Assembly (NCBI RefSeq): GCF_000150275.1
Contig: NW_002060948.1
Coordinates: forward strand, 2,596,180 to 2,660,179
From: Trichoplax adhaerens
Lineage: Eukaryota > Placozoa > Uniplacotomia > Trichoplacea > Trichoplacidae
Direction of reading: 5' to 3'
DNA: 64,000 nucleotides
Shown here: positions 14,001 to 26,636 of the stretch, in pieces
How the letters are laid out: the number at the start of each line of letters is the position of its first letter
Numbering within the stretch: position 1 is the first letter of the stretch
Program-made: the position numbers and the translations under genes
Notes under the pieces: generated by a model
What the model saw: only the letters and a program-made list of their open reading frames with translations
Told to the model about the DNA's origin: nothing
Databases searched by the model: none

Positions 14001-14843
14001 ATCTACATACGCGTATAACGTCATGCACGACAATCAATGAAGACAAAATTAAAACGTACGTATATTTGAATTTATGTACGCAGTATCAGTAATAAAAGAT
14101 CATGAACGGTTATCTGATATATACGTACACAACAGATGAGTTCGTAATCACTATGTCAAATCTAGTGTGAAGAATAGAATAATACCTGGTTTTGTTATCA
14201 TCTAAGCCATTGATATCCATGGGTGAAGGGCTATTAGCTGATTTATTAGAACTATTGTCAACGACAGATCCGCCAGATAGTCGTGCTAATCTTCGCCGAC
14301 GTATCTATAAAACAACTCTAGTTAAAATCTCTTTAAAAACGGAAAAGTACTTTATAATTAATAAGCGCATCTGTAAATGAAATTATTTTACCCTATGCAA
14401 TCAAAGTCGGTGTACTAGATTACTATACTAATCTGTTAAAATAATTACCTACTACAGGAGATTATCTCTCTGTTACATCTATTCAGTAATATAACAATAT
14501 TTTAAGATTTATGTAGTCAGCTTACTTGAAGTTAATTATATATAATTTATTATTAATAATATGCAGCATTATGAATAGCTCCGAGCAACTTTCGAGAAGC
14601 AACCTGTAACAGACTCGCGTCCTGATACTGAACTGGGTTCGACACTCAAATTCGAGAGACTACACCCACTAAAAATGGTACGTACTGTACCGATTCCCAG
14701 GTACCGTACCGTATTGTACTGTACAGTATATTCATTGAGCGTACGGACCGGATCCTCGGGCTAGCTTCAAGTGTCAAAAGTCGATGCTGCTTTTCCAGTG
14801 ATTCAGCACTATTTACAAGCTGGCGATGATCAGCAGCCGACAT
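8047..14843 (-). CDS. UBE4B: Ubiquitin conjugation factor E4 (UBE4B/UFD2 type)
   Basis: A U-box ubiquitin ligase that elongates ubiquitin chains on preformed conjugates. Exons in coding order: 14817-14843 (tentative), 14186-14304, 13683-13838, 13354-13501, 13077-13151, 12926-12989, 12743-12824, 12548-12650, 12346-12446, 12103-12220, 11711-11971, 11549-11644, 11343-11456, 11190-11279, 11005-11104, 10667-10902, 10445-10566, 10275-10373, 10051-10171, 9845-9959, 9634-9760, 9396-9540, 9184-9318, 9021-9098, 8780-8893, 8622-8690, 8437-8542, 8174-8320, 8047-8108. The 28 firm exons give 1100 codons plus stop in one frame; human is about 1173-1302. Seen: N-terminal IRRRRLARL, a VENMEIDE motif as in vertebrate UBE4B, the UFD2 core ([26 protein letters not shown]), and a C-terminal U-box ([17 protein letters not shown]). 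The vertebrate Ser/Pro-rich insert is short or absent. The first exon (MSAADHRQL) fits phase and resembles the usual start, but is weakly supported. Confidence 0.93.
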
Positions 14844-16294
14844 GAATATAATCGACATTAACGTCGATCTGTAGATGGCATACTCTACCCTAGCGTCAAA
14901 GTAGTTCAAGAATACGAGAATCTAGCCTGCTAGCTTAATAAAACTTAAATTAAAAAGACTGAATCATTAGATGAAGCGTGTTGAATAAGCAATATAATCG
15001 TTGGCAACATCTAGTAAAGAGAGTAAAAGTCAAGTTCAATGGCGATTCTTCTATAAACTATCCAATTTTGAAAAGATTCAATACGACAAATCGTCCTGCG
15101 TTTAAGATCAGCTCAGTCATTAAAATTACTTTACAATCACCATTTCAATATATTTGAAATGAAGGCGATGCTTCAATTAAATCATTCATTGATTAACTAA
15201 TGTAGCGTATATTTGGTTACGAGTTAACCAAAATAAAAGTGCGAAGATGGATGGTAATGACATCAAAGTGTTTGAAACCTCGATGTTTAATTATACTGTA
15301 CAGTATGTATAGAATGACAGTACAATGACGACGAGGGTGTACAGACAGTAGAGTACGGACGGGAAACCGCTACTGGTTTACATGATTCACAGCGTCGCAT
15401 ACGCGCATTGCAGTAGTGGAGTTGTCCACGGTACAGTAGAGTATGTATAGTAACCAATAGCGTACAGTCCAGTACAAGTGTACAGTATATACTGAATAGT
15501 ATAATAGAGCAGAGACTTTACTGTCAATGAAAAATTTTTTTCAATCTAGTCAGTGATAAGTAAGCAATGAAAATATTCCTCAAGTACTTCGCTGTTGCTG
15601 CTCAACTACACTGTACATCCATATTAGTGGGGTAAAAAAAGTTGTAGATCATTAAGCAATGCATAAAATAGATTGCGCACTACAAGCACTAAAAATGATA
15701 CAGCATTTTAATCAAGACATCGTTGTCTTTCTGCCCAATCTTAACAGTCATACTGTTGCTTGTACTGGACTGTAGAATAGCGAAGATTCAACACAGGCAC
15801 TCACTCGAGCGATTTTATCCGTGAAATAAAGGTTTTATAAATTAAAGTATACGCCAATCATGGTCAAAGATAACTAATGAGTTACTGTAAGCTTATACAA
15901 CCAAGAATGATCAATGAATAACAGAAGAGGAAGAATCATTGCCGAAATCCGATATTATAACGCAGAGTCATCATCGACAATCACAATCGAAGCAGACTAT
16001 TCAAAGTATCATCATTGGCATACTGTACAGTTTACCGCTGATAGGAGTCAATTTTACCTCTTCCGCTGTTAGTTGTTCACTCATCCTTGCAGAATTCTGT
16101 TAGTCATATGGAAGGAGCAATCAAATCAATATTTTGTTCAGGTCAGGTCGACCTTTACTCCAAAATATACGTAGTAGTAATGACCAATTTTAATTCAAGA
16201 AATGAAATAAAAGCTTCGACTTTATTGTCATTCAACTTCAGTGCACCATATGAACTGGTATGAAATACCAGTCAAGATAGCAAATTGCTGGAAG

Positions 16295-16460
16295 TTATAT
16301 ACTACAGTACTGTAGGCATAGTGAGTCTGCTGTACAGTACTGTAGGTTGTACTATACGGTACTGTACTGTACGTTTTTCTTTTTTTCCAGTACAGTACTG
16401 TACTGTACAGTACAGTATTGTACCGTAATACTGTATTCAGTGTACTGTACTGTATACAGA
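16295..16460. repeat. TACTGTACAGTA palindromic cluster
   Basis: Overlapping self-complementary words built from GTACAGTACT and TACTGTACTGTAC, interrupted by a short T-rich stretch, able to fold as hairpins on either strand. The same words recur at other sites in the window, always between genes. Confidence 0.75.
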
Positions 16461-17521
16461 CGTCCAGACTTTTATGTCTGGACGACTTGATCGGATTCGG
16501 TACTACTGTCCGATGCGGACAACATTTTGTTGACTCATTCTGCCTTTGCGTTTTTTATTTTATTTTATTTTATTCTAAAATAACGTCCGCTCGAGCATAC
16601 TGTTTTAGTTAGTATATAATATACAAGTGTACCGTCAGATTATGCTTGTCTGATAGTTCATTAGCCTACAGCGTGTAGTACCTTCTTACAATGACCTCGT
16701 CAAGACAGACAATCAGGCCATTGAAAAAAAGCGTAAAAACACGAAATGGAGACAATACAAGGGTTTCACAAGACTTATAAATATTATACAATAAATTAAT
16801 AAAACTGCGTCTTGCTTAGAACTTGATTACTGAGGACTGAAATAGATAGAGAACGATGCAGATTCGACAGCTCAATCGGACCGCTGCTGTCTTCAACCTT
16901 ATCCAATTCTTGGGCACACTACAAAACTGAATGCGCTATTTTACTCGCTACTCATGATAGCAGTTTACTTGGGACACGTTAAGCTACGTTCAAAAAGATT
17001 CTTGTAAAATACGCGTACATTACAGCAATAATAAAATGGCAGTTCTACATAAAAACGAACACTAAGGCCGATGCATATTGTCTATGCCAATGCTGCGCCG
17101 TTCTACTACAATACTGTACAGTGTAGTGTATATCCATTCATCTTACGATTAGTGTTAGTATACTATACTGGATGCTGACGCCATAAGTACAGTTGATTAT
17201 TATTATTACTGTATATTAAATAGCCTTTAGTTGCATAAGGAGTGTGTAAAGCCACGGACTACTCCTCGAGGGCATATTGACGATGAGAAAGCACAGTACG
17301 CGCATTGGTCAGTTTAGTGGTACTACAGGTTAGTATCACATTGTTGGATGGAGATAAAAACTCGAGTTGAGTAATCCCTGATTCTAGGCTCTAGCAACAA
17401 GAACAGCGTCCAGTACACAATCTGTTGCATAGTCGAGTTTACAGGCAACATTTCGAAATGATATCAACTATTTTTAGAGTCAGTGTGATTTCGTTCAAGT
17501 GCATGGTTAGAATGTTGATGG

Positions 17522-17812
17522 AGTCGCTTGAAATTTTGCTGTACTGTACTGTACACTGTACACTGTACAGTAGTGCACACTTTGCTTTGCAATCGCTTGA
17601 AACTTTGCTATACTGTACTGTAGTGTACACTTTGCTTTGCAATCGCTTGAAACTTTGCTATACTGTACTGTAGTGCAAACTTTGCTATGCAATCGCTTGA
17701 AACTTTTGCTATACAGTACTGTAGTGCAAACTTTGCTATGCAATCGCTTGAAACTTTTGCTATACTGTAGTGTACACTTTGCTTTGCAATCGCTTGAAAC
17801 TACGCTATAATG
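17522..17812. repeat. 50-bp tandem array, about 5-6 copies
   Basis: The unit begins AATCGCTTGAAACTTTGCTA, continues TACTGTACTGTAGTGTACAC and ends TTTGCTTTGC. Copies differ by a few bases and by one- or ten-base indels. The palindromic GTAC word is thus embedded in a longer amplified unit. Confidence 0.85.
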
Positions 17813-17879
17813 TTGTATAGTACAGTATAGGTGCCATACAACGTATTTAGCTATTTCAGCGATTTCTGTACAACAATAA

Positions 17880-18115
17880 TGTACTGTACTGTAGGTTCAC
17901 ACGAGCAGTGAAAACCTAGCGACCGGCGACAAGTCTTGTCATTGCAGTCAAATCCTGTACTGTACAGTGTACAGTACACTAGTGTACAGTGTACAGTATA
18001 CGATTTTGTCTTCCAGTACTGTACAAGCTCTGACTGTACACTGTACTCTACAGTACAGTACAGGAGTATACAATACAATGTACACTGTGCAGTGTACTGT
18101 ACATTGTACAGTAGT
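17880..18115. repeat. GTACAGTGTACACTGT-rich palindromic block
   Basis: Dense mixture of TGTACAGT, GTACACTG and their complements over more than 200 bp. It gives spurious long open frames on both strands. Confidence 0.7.
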
Positions 18116-18448
18116 AACCACGGCTGCGCAGAGTGTATGAAATAAAAGGAGATCGACGAAAGCTGGAGAGGGCTATACTGTACAGTTGGACAGTATGGCA
18201 TGCACCCAACAGTATATAGACAGTACAGCAGACCCCAGTGCAGAACTACACCGTAGCACTTCTTTTGTATCCAATACTGTACGTTGCTACATGTGCCCTT
18301 GGAAGTCGCTCGTTGGACCCATTTGGACCTGTCTTAATTTCAATATTTACAAATATATCGCTCATCATTAGTTGCAGCTATACCTGAGATTTCTTCTTTT
18401 TCCACCCCTTTACCTGTATCCAAACCCTATTTTGTATACAGCTAAAGG

Positions 18449-18739
18449 ATGAGATTGGTATTGACTATAAATTTAAGTATGTAGTCTATATACAATCATC
18501 CAAAATTAACTACAGAAAGAGAAATTAACGTGCTAGGTAAGGTTGAACTAGCTTAATAATTCAACAATCGTTTCGCCTTGTTTTTATTATTTAGTCTATT
18601 TCATCGATTGGCATCTGTTAATCAGTTGGAAAGAGGCTTTTTTATTTTATCTTCTGAGCTGTTTGATCCTCAGTTATTTGTTGCTTATTTTGTGTATCCA
18701 AGCTAGAACAATAAGCCAAAAGAATAATTTTAAAAAGAA
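18449..18739 (+). CDS. Candidate N-terminal exons of an unrecognised membrane-anchored protein
   Basis: I do not recognise the product. Three segments join in phase: 18449-18476 (starts MRLVLTINL), 18516-18536 and 18595-18739, each flanked by GT and AG. They give about 64 residues with one very hydrophobic stretch (AFLFYLLSCLILSYLLLILC) followed by a Lys-rich end, as in a signal anchor. The next exon was not resolved. Downstream open segments at 18850-19053, about 19250-19350, 19412-19494 and 19775-19986 look coding-like and may belong to the same gene, but I could not chain them. It could also be a decayed gene. Confidence 0.35.
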
Positions 18740-20849
18740 GTAGAGTACTCTACGTGACAACGATCGTTTACGATCGACCTAAGCTCTCTAATTTCACTCA
18801 ATGGGATAGTCCAATTCATCATGATAAATTAATATACATGAAAAGATTGCCTAGATTGAAAATGGCCTCAAAATATCCCAGTTTATCATGAAGTATTTAG
18901 GTAATGTCAATGAATTGATCATTGCGGCTAAAAGAGAAAGCAATCAACGTAGGTGTAGAATAGTAGAAGAATATCCGCTGAAGTTTAATTCCTTTTTTTA
19001 CCGTTATGAAATTAGACGGTATGCATGTAGAAGAATATCAGTAACATCGTAATGTAGGAGAAGAGGATATACTACTAATAGATGAATCCATTTACTTTAT
19101 GCAGTCAGCTAACACTCAATATATTGAGAGCAGAACTAATCAAATGAAATTACCTACCGCTATATAATAAACAACGAGATACGTATAACAACATACGGGG
19201 CGTACAGTATTTGGACAACATCTTCAATAAAATAAAACTATTTTCTAGGTGCTACCGGCAAAAATGAATACTATTTTCTCTTGCAATATCATACTGGAAT
19301 AAATTATTTCAATCATCTGGATGAAAAGAAAGCAATTCTATTTAAATGATATCATGCATAACAAGAAATATTACATTATCTTCGCTTTCTACATTACAAC
19401 AGGGATACGATGACACTTTCTTTCCCTATCCTCCCAAAGTCATGACAAAATTAGATAACGGAAAGATAACTATTATGTTCTACTTTTCGTACTAATTTGT
19501 AATATTTAACGAGATACAAGTATCACATCCTTAAGGATAATAACGTGTTGGTGATAGGAACAATATCGATCCCTATTTGTCTGGCCTTAATATCATTATC
19601 TGATTACTGCCATTGATTAGTCAATAGCGAAATTGGCTGGTTTTACTGACATACATATTGTTTCATATCGCGATGCCTACGCGCGCTAGGCTAATGATAA
19701 TTAGAAACGTTACACTTTATCCAAAGCTTTCACGGTTTTTACTGTATAATATTGATTACTGTATCTATTTACAGATCATTATTCTCACTTTAATAATAAT
19801 TATAATCACGAACCGGTAAATATATCCATAGCCAAATGCCAATATGGATGTAGAAAATGTGATAGATTTAGATTAACCGCAACAAGGACTGACCAAATCA
19901 CAGGACATTTACAAAAACTAGCCAATAAAACAAGCCCTTTTACACCTACGAATAATATCTTTCCCGATATTGAATACTGTTCGTAGTAGCTAATCAATTT
20001 TTACCCTGTTGCTTGCTCTTATTTTGCAATGTTCACCTTAAAATAGATTAACAAATACAGCCTGAAATAGCGATTCAGTAGAGTCATACAGTAAAATACG
20101 GTATCGATTTTAATACTGTGGCATACTGCATTTTATATAGTTATTTGCTGTAAATTCCATGGATATGAAATTTTGTGCTAATAAGTGCATCGGTATTGGT
20201 AGATAAGACGTTTTGTTCCTCTCAATTTTTCCAACGGAAAGGAGTTACTACGAAAGGAATCAAATCTATATAGTGATGTCTTAACAGAATCATCACCAAA
20301 TAGATAAAATGACAGTATATTTCGTTATAATAAGTTTAAATTGATTATGGGTGGCATTGTTAGCTTTTTCATTAACATTCTTAACATCCTTCGTGCACTT
20401 GATGCAAACATCAATACTTCGACTATAGAGGATGCTTTATACTTTATGTATCATCATTCGCGCTTGAAAACATCTGATATCTATATGGAAAGTTATGCTA
20501 AATAAACTTTATATTCAATGGCCGTCCTTTACTCAAGTTACAACTGTATACCATTAGAAATTTCTTCAACTTAGAATTACAGTAACAAGTCGATGATAAT
20601 TTTACCGACAGTGTAGCAAATAATGCTAGCTAGTAGATATCATCAATAACTAGTTACCTTTAGCTTTCCCATGAGCAGCTTCATTTTTTTTTCTCATGAT
20701 TTTATAAATGGCAGTATATACTAACATGGATGGTATAATTTTACTTTTGCAACATTTGGCTTACATGAAATAGGTAGCGTATTCCTGTTACTAATGTACA
20801 ATTGAAAAATTTTTATTAATCAGATTTTAGATAAAGTAGGCCTGCAAAA
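18740..20849 (+). other. Several coding-like open segments, unassigned
   Basis: Between the membrane-anchor exons and dystrobrevin there are AG-preceded open stretches: 18850-19053; about 19250-19350 (GATGKNEYYFLLQYHTG); 19412-19494 (GYDDTFFPYPPKVMTK); 19775-19986, about 70 codons with a C-x3-C-x2-C (CQYGCRKC); and 20347-20505, about 52 codons opening MGGIVSFFINILNIL. Codon texture suggests exons, but I found no consistent phase chain and no family match. They may be one divergent gene, two genes or a pseudogene. Confidence 0.3.
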
Positions 20850-23800
20850 ATGAATGCGCTACAGAAATTCTTTGATGATCTGAGTTAGTATTGTTTTTCG
20901 GATTAAGATTAACTATTTCACAATATAGCTAATTTTTTACTGTGCTATAAATTGATTAATAGTCACAAAATACGATAGTCCGTCAAGAAAGTTCCTCCAT
21001 TATGACATTAGATCACTAAGTGAATAATCTAATTTGCAATCTACTTATGTCAATTATAGAAAGTCGAGATTACGATACTATTCGATTTGCAACTTATCGA
21101 ACATGCTGTAAATTGCGCTACTTGAGGGAAAAGACAACATGTAAGTGAAATATCAACTATCAAGACAACTTTCACTAGCTATTATGATTTATTTAGATTG
21201 CTGTAGTATTTTATATATATACGCATATATGAATTCCATGCTAGTTCATATTATTATCAATTTTAATCGTGGTAAATTTTGCCTTGTCCAATATTTGTCA
21301 TGGCTACGTCATCAAAAATTAGTATACAGACATACTATAACAATACATTGTAATTTGATAATTACTGTGAAGATAATGAAAGATGATTTGGTTTATAAGA
21401 TCTAAGAAATTGGTTGGTGATTTCTTTGTAGTATCCAAAGTGGATATATTTTCTGTCATCGAACTTTTCAGAAGTAATGGATTAATAGGGGTTAACAATA
21501 ATCAGACACTGACACTCCAACAAATGAAAGTGGTTATCCGTAATCTGCTATGGACGCTAAATAAGCGATTGCCTTTGAGAAATTCCAACAATTTTCAAAA
21601 TACAGTCAAATTAATTTATGCATTCATGGCTGCTACCTATGCAAGGTATTCCTTCATATTTTAATGGAGTCTTTCACTCTTTTATTTGACATTATTTAGC
21701 TAATTCTATATTTCTTATAAAATTGGATAGGGATGACATTATTCGCATTTCATCCCTTAAAATAGCTTTGGCAATTCTTTGTAGTGGTAAATTAATGGAC
21801 AGACTTAGATGTAAGTTCGAGAGCTTGAAAGTACTGGCTCTAGCCTTGTAAAATAAAAATGAAAAATGAAATGAATCATTGAGACAAAGCGTTTATTGAT
21901 ACAAACACAGGTCTACGTAATTTCTAATTTGATGAATTTGTTTTTTAATTGTTTTTTAATATTTTTTGAATTATAGACATTTACACTTTAATCTCCGATA
22001 GTAATGGTGCCCTAATAAAAGATAAATTCGAAAGCTTTTTAATCGACGTATTAGCTGTATGTCACTTACGTAGTACAGATACATAATTTTATTATGCACA
22101 TATTATGACGTTGCTCATTATGGTTGCTATTTAGTTGCCCACGGCACTCGGTGAAGGCCTCACATTTTCTTATAAAGTAGGCATGTTGGAACAGTGTCTT
22201 AATGATGAGGTTAGGATAAATCTGCAGATTCTTATTATTACGACATTGTCAATTATATTAAAACAATTAACTATCTAAAATTAGCAATTACGCGATGGAG
22301 GAGATGTAAATGGTTTCATCGGCTGGATTACCGAACCTGACCCCTCTTCACGTTTGATCTGGTTATCAGTATTATACAAAATGAATCAAACTGAAAATGG
22401 TATTAATTGTCTATTGGTTTCAGCATCTAACTAAATTATTTTTTTCTAAGTAATGATTTTTCTTATTTTTTCAGTTCACCATATGATAAAATGTAAAACT
22501 TGCGAGAAACAAAATTTTACCGGACTTAGGTTGATTCCTATAAATTTTTATTCTATCGAATAATTCAAAAAAACGATAGTAATCGTCAATTAACGTTTTT
22601 TATTTTTTTCTCTTTTATCGTATCAACATAATTCAAATTACCCTTGGATACCATACTTGAAGATATAAATGTCTTCAGTGTTACAACTATCAACAATGCC
22701 AGGTAGTTATGATTGTGATATAATTCGTTTTTTACTTATCAACAGTGTCGTATCATTAACTTTTTTACAATGCATTAATCAACCATACGTACAACATTTA
22801 AAAGTAAATTTTTGCCTAAATTTTTCCAAGGATTGCTATTGGAGAGGCAGAATAAGTGCTCAACATGATCTTGACCATAATGTTAAAGAATTCGCCGTTT
22901 GGGTATAGAATATTTCTAATTATTTACTTGACAAACTGGATTGATTATATAGTTACCGTACCCATATTTTCACTCCATTACTATTTATTTATTCTCTGAA
23001 TTAGTTGAGTCGAGGTAAATCCTTTACCAGATCTATTCGTAGATCTTTCCGATGTTTTCCTACTAAAAGTAGCCCGAAATTAATAGAATCACCCAGCCAG
23101 CATAAGAATACACTTGATCTACATTGTATAGTGTAAGACACGACCTTTGTATTTGAATGTTCTGATAAATATAATTAATTAGCAAGTATAGTATTACAAT
23201 TCAATTAAATTCAATGAAATCACTAATATTTGTATTAATATTTAGGCCGACAGTCCCTGCACCTGAAGTTAATGAAACTTACGGAACGGATACATCGTAA
23301 GTAGTTCACTGCTTGGTACATGCAGAACTTTTTAATATCTGTGATTGTATCTTTTATTAGTTTTTATTTTTTATAGAAAGTAGTATCTCAGTACGTTTTA
23401 TATTCAAATTTTCTTAATAAATAGCGTTAATGAAGAACACGCTCTTATAGCAAGATATGCATCTAGGTAAGCAGGTTATGTTACGTAAATATTTTTCTGC
23501 TGATCTATTAGACCTCCATTATCGCTCTACTTAAAGAAAGGGCAATAATTATATAATTTATTTTATTGTACTTTTATCAAAATATGTAGACTTGCCAGGC
23601 ATGCAGAAAATGCGGTAAGAATTAAATGAATATAATTCTATTTTGATTAATCATTAACTTGTAAAATATTTAAAAAATTTTTGCTTCTATTAGCCTAGTA
23701 CACCTAACGAACTGACTCTAAATATGAAAGAGACTGTAGAGAAAGAAAGATTGATTGGCACTCTTGCAGAAAGAAATATGTTCGTATATAGTCATTAAAT

Positions 23801-25037
23801 TACTTCATGTAGAATTCAAGTTATTAACAGTTGTATTAATAAAATTAGGAAATTATTAACCGAGGTGAGAGAATGGGATGATCACAGCGATATAGTAAAT
23901 TCTCAGAATGCCTCATCTACTTCATTGGTATCGAAATCGACAGTTGAGGAACTCAACTTAAGTAAATCTGGCTTAGAAGAGAAAGTATCGACACTTCTAA
24001 GCCATCGATTTCAATTGCTACAAGAACTGGAAGAAACAATGAGTGAACTAAAGGTATTAATTAATTATTTCAGTACTCGCATTACAAACACCATGCTTTC
24101 GTTAACGAAATAAGGATGTGTTTACATGCTTCAGAACTTGCTATAGTGGAATATTTAAAACACTAATTGAATCCATACAATTGCTCAAATATAGAGTTTA
24201 GAGACTCCTGATGAAAATAATCGACTTTCAGCTGCTAGTGATGAAGCGAAACTTAGAGTGTCTCGACTTGCAGAAGCTCGTAAATCTATTGCTACAATAT
24301 TATCTCAGTCTGTTGATGTTCTAAATGAGGAGTCACTATACGAGAGAGATTTTTTTAACGAATTGTATATACCACATGCATTAGGTAACGTAAAAATTAT
24401 TGATAGAAACATCATAAATGTTTTAGTATTTTCCTCTCAATTTAATGCTAACGTTTTATCAATATAATGATAGAAAAGAGTAGAGAAAACATCTCTGCTG
24501 ACACCGACATTGTAGTAAAAGCTTCTACTGAAGCTGTCGCCAATGGTAATTGTAAAGAGGATGAATTGTCTCAAGGTCAGATTGATAAGATCGGTTCTGC
24601 CAATGCATTATATAGACAGTCAGAGATGAACAATTCGCTTAAAACAGATAACGATGAAGTTACAAAAACGATCAGTCATAGGTTCGTCTAACATAAATGA
24701 ATATGTGCCATTTAAGTTTATGCTGTAGTAAGTCGATGCTATATTTGTAAAAATGAAGCTACGGGCTATGCACTAGTATATGCTTATGAACTGCTTTCAC
24801 TTTTCACTCTTGAAATACTGCTTTCAAAAGAAAGTGTCGCGGTATCACCTTTAATTATTTGTTCATTCTTTTAACAGCGAAAACGTAAAAAATCCAGTAA
24901 ACGGCCCAACTATAGTTCCCACGCCCTACAGGAGTCACAACCCATTAGATGATAGCGATGATGATGAAGATACTATTAACGGAGTACTTACGGAGACTTA
25001 TGAGAGTGCGGGATTAACAACGGAAAACGGAAATTAG
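20850..25037 (+). CDS. DTN: Dystrobrevin-like protein, complete, 19 exons
   Basis: A dystrophin-family cytoplasmic adaptor of the dystrophin-glycoprotein complex. Exons: 20850-20883, 21060-21140, 21432-21645, 21731-21810, 21977-22056, 22135-22209, 22285-22399, 22475-22529, 22663-22702, 22831-22902, 23005-23132, 23246-23296, 23425-23466, 23590-23614, 23694-23779, 23849-24053, 24195-24384, 24474-24681, 24878-25037. They close in frame to 646 residues (human alpha-dystrobrevin is about 743). In order: an EF-hand-like region (IRFATYRTCCKLR, then VDIFSVIELFRSNGL and LNKRLPLRN); a ZZ zinc finger at about 228-282 (CKTC, KCLQCYNYQQCQDCYWRG, then His-x5-His); the dystrophin/dystrobrevin motif EEHALIARYASRLARHAEN; a coiled-coil-prone Glu/Leu-rich region; and an acidic DDSDDDED tail. 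No WW domain or spectrin repeats are present, which favours dystrobrevin over dystrophin. Confidence 0.93.
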
Positions 25038-26636
25038 CTCATTGCCGATGTAGAATTTAAAACTAGTTAGATGAAGCAGTCGCTTTTGCTTACTACTTGA
25101 TAAAATTCTGATTATTAATTCAAGGGAATTATTAATAAAGGCTTACATAGATATATATGATGTATAATGCACATATACTGTCATTACTATATTTTATTAG
25201 AATAAACTAAAAGCTAATGCTATAATATACAGCTAATTCGGTTCTGTAATTTCTCGGTTTATTAGAATTTAATATATTTATATTTTATTCGAGCTGAAAT
25301 TGTCCCTACTAACTTACTTTATTTGATTTCTTTATGCTTGTAATCATAATATAGCATTTGCAGAATATTGGTCGGCATTACTATTATACATTCTTTATTG
25401 GAACGATTTATTTTTTAATTATATTGTATTGGTTAGTATACACGTATTATGTTTATGTACGTACGTGTACATGACTGTGAAGATTCCTAGACCCTTTGGT
25501 AATCATTTTGTATTCAAGGAGTATTTTGATATTAATTATTGAAACTTCTGCGGTTATTCTAAATTTTAAGATTTCTCTGATTTTATTGGCTTCCCTTAAA
25601 CCCAATGTATTAGAATTTCAAGGGCTGCTCCATACGGTTTCAAATGGCTGCTTTCAATGCAAATTATGTTGTTCCATCGTGCTTTAGTAGATATGTCTCT
25701 TTGTCTTTATAACTGATACTTACTATATCACTCATTGTCTTGTTTGCTGTTATTGTAATGCTAACATAACTATTTATTTTCTAACGGGAAATCAGTAATT
25801 GTCCCATAATTTCTAGCGCTGTGAAAGTACATAAGGTCAAATAAATGATAATATTTATATAGACTTTAATCTATGCGAAGGATACAATAATATTGTATTA
25901 TAAGCTATAATGTACGTATCAATTGCCGTTTGTAATACCAATGTCTGCACCATGCGCATGCATCTTATTAATAGCAAATACAATTAAATACTAACAACTG
26001 ATCCAATGCATCAGCAGCTATTAAGAGCTATTTAAGACCTTGAATTGAAAGAGTATCATACCTTATGGAAGCTATCGGTATTTTAGTGCATGATTGTTAA
26101 TTAACTCCGTAGGTCACGATATAGGATTAAACGTACCCCGAGGGAAAACTCTTGGATGAATTCTACTGTATTTTATTTGCATACAATAAGCCACGAGCTA
26201 TGAATAAATGGTCGAGAACAAGGCAATAGAAAGCAAGGATTATAGAAAATTTCACGGATTTGCAGATAAAATAATCTAACGATCAGATAGATATTGTAGT
26301 GAATTAAATGATGATATTTTACCCGTCTAGAATTATTCACAATTTTACCAAAGTTTTAATTTTATTAAGAGTAAGACAATACAGTATATACAGAAAAAAG
26401 ATGGCTACATTATTCCATGACATTGTTGATAGTGAAGTATAACGCCCGTCCCGCATATTACTACGTAAAGCTGAAGGGTAATTGTAATAAGATCTTGCAA
26501 CTTCTCAACGGTAGAATGAGAAGTTACAATGAATTGTAGTAGTTATTGCTTTTAAAGAGTATCTTTCCATACTTTCGTAGTTATAATTATATCCAGCTTA
26601 GCCAGATCGCCATAACGACTAATACTAGTGTTCATT
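25038..26636. other. Intergenic between convergent dystrobrevin and ICMT
   Basis: AT-rich spacer holding the two 3' UTRs. AATAAA hexamers on the plus strand lie at 25134-25139 and 25201-25206, about 100 and 165 nt past the dystrobrevin stop. Nothing else recognised. Confidence 0.6.
25134..25139 (+). promoter_or_regulatory. Candidate dystrobrevin polyadenylation signal
   Basis: AATAAA 97 nt after the stop codon; a second one follows at 25201-25206. Confidence 0.5.

Larger units (their letters stand above)
14844..18448. other. Gene-poor, palindrome-rich intergenic region
   Basis: No conserved exon recognised. It is dense in TACTGTACAGTA-type words, at about 15295-15500, 16290-16460, 17100-17120 and 17540-18110. 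The open frames between 17425 and 18371 are made of these repeats and are not credible genes. Confidence 0.5.

Noticed and set aside
14630..14660. GGTTCGA word resembling a tRNA B box
   Set aside because: No acceptor stem or A box at the right spacing; no cloverleaf can be drawn.
17425..18371. Cluster of 60-116-codon open frames
   Set aside because: Composed of GTAC palindromes and the 50-bp array; Cys/Tyr/Val-rich translation on both strands, typical of repeats.
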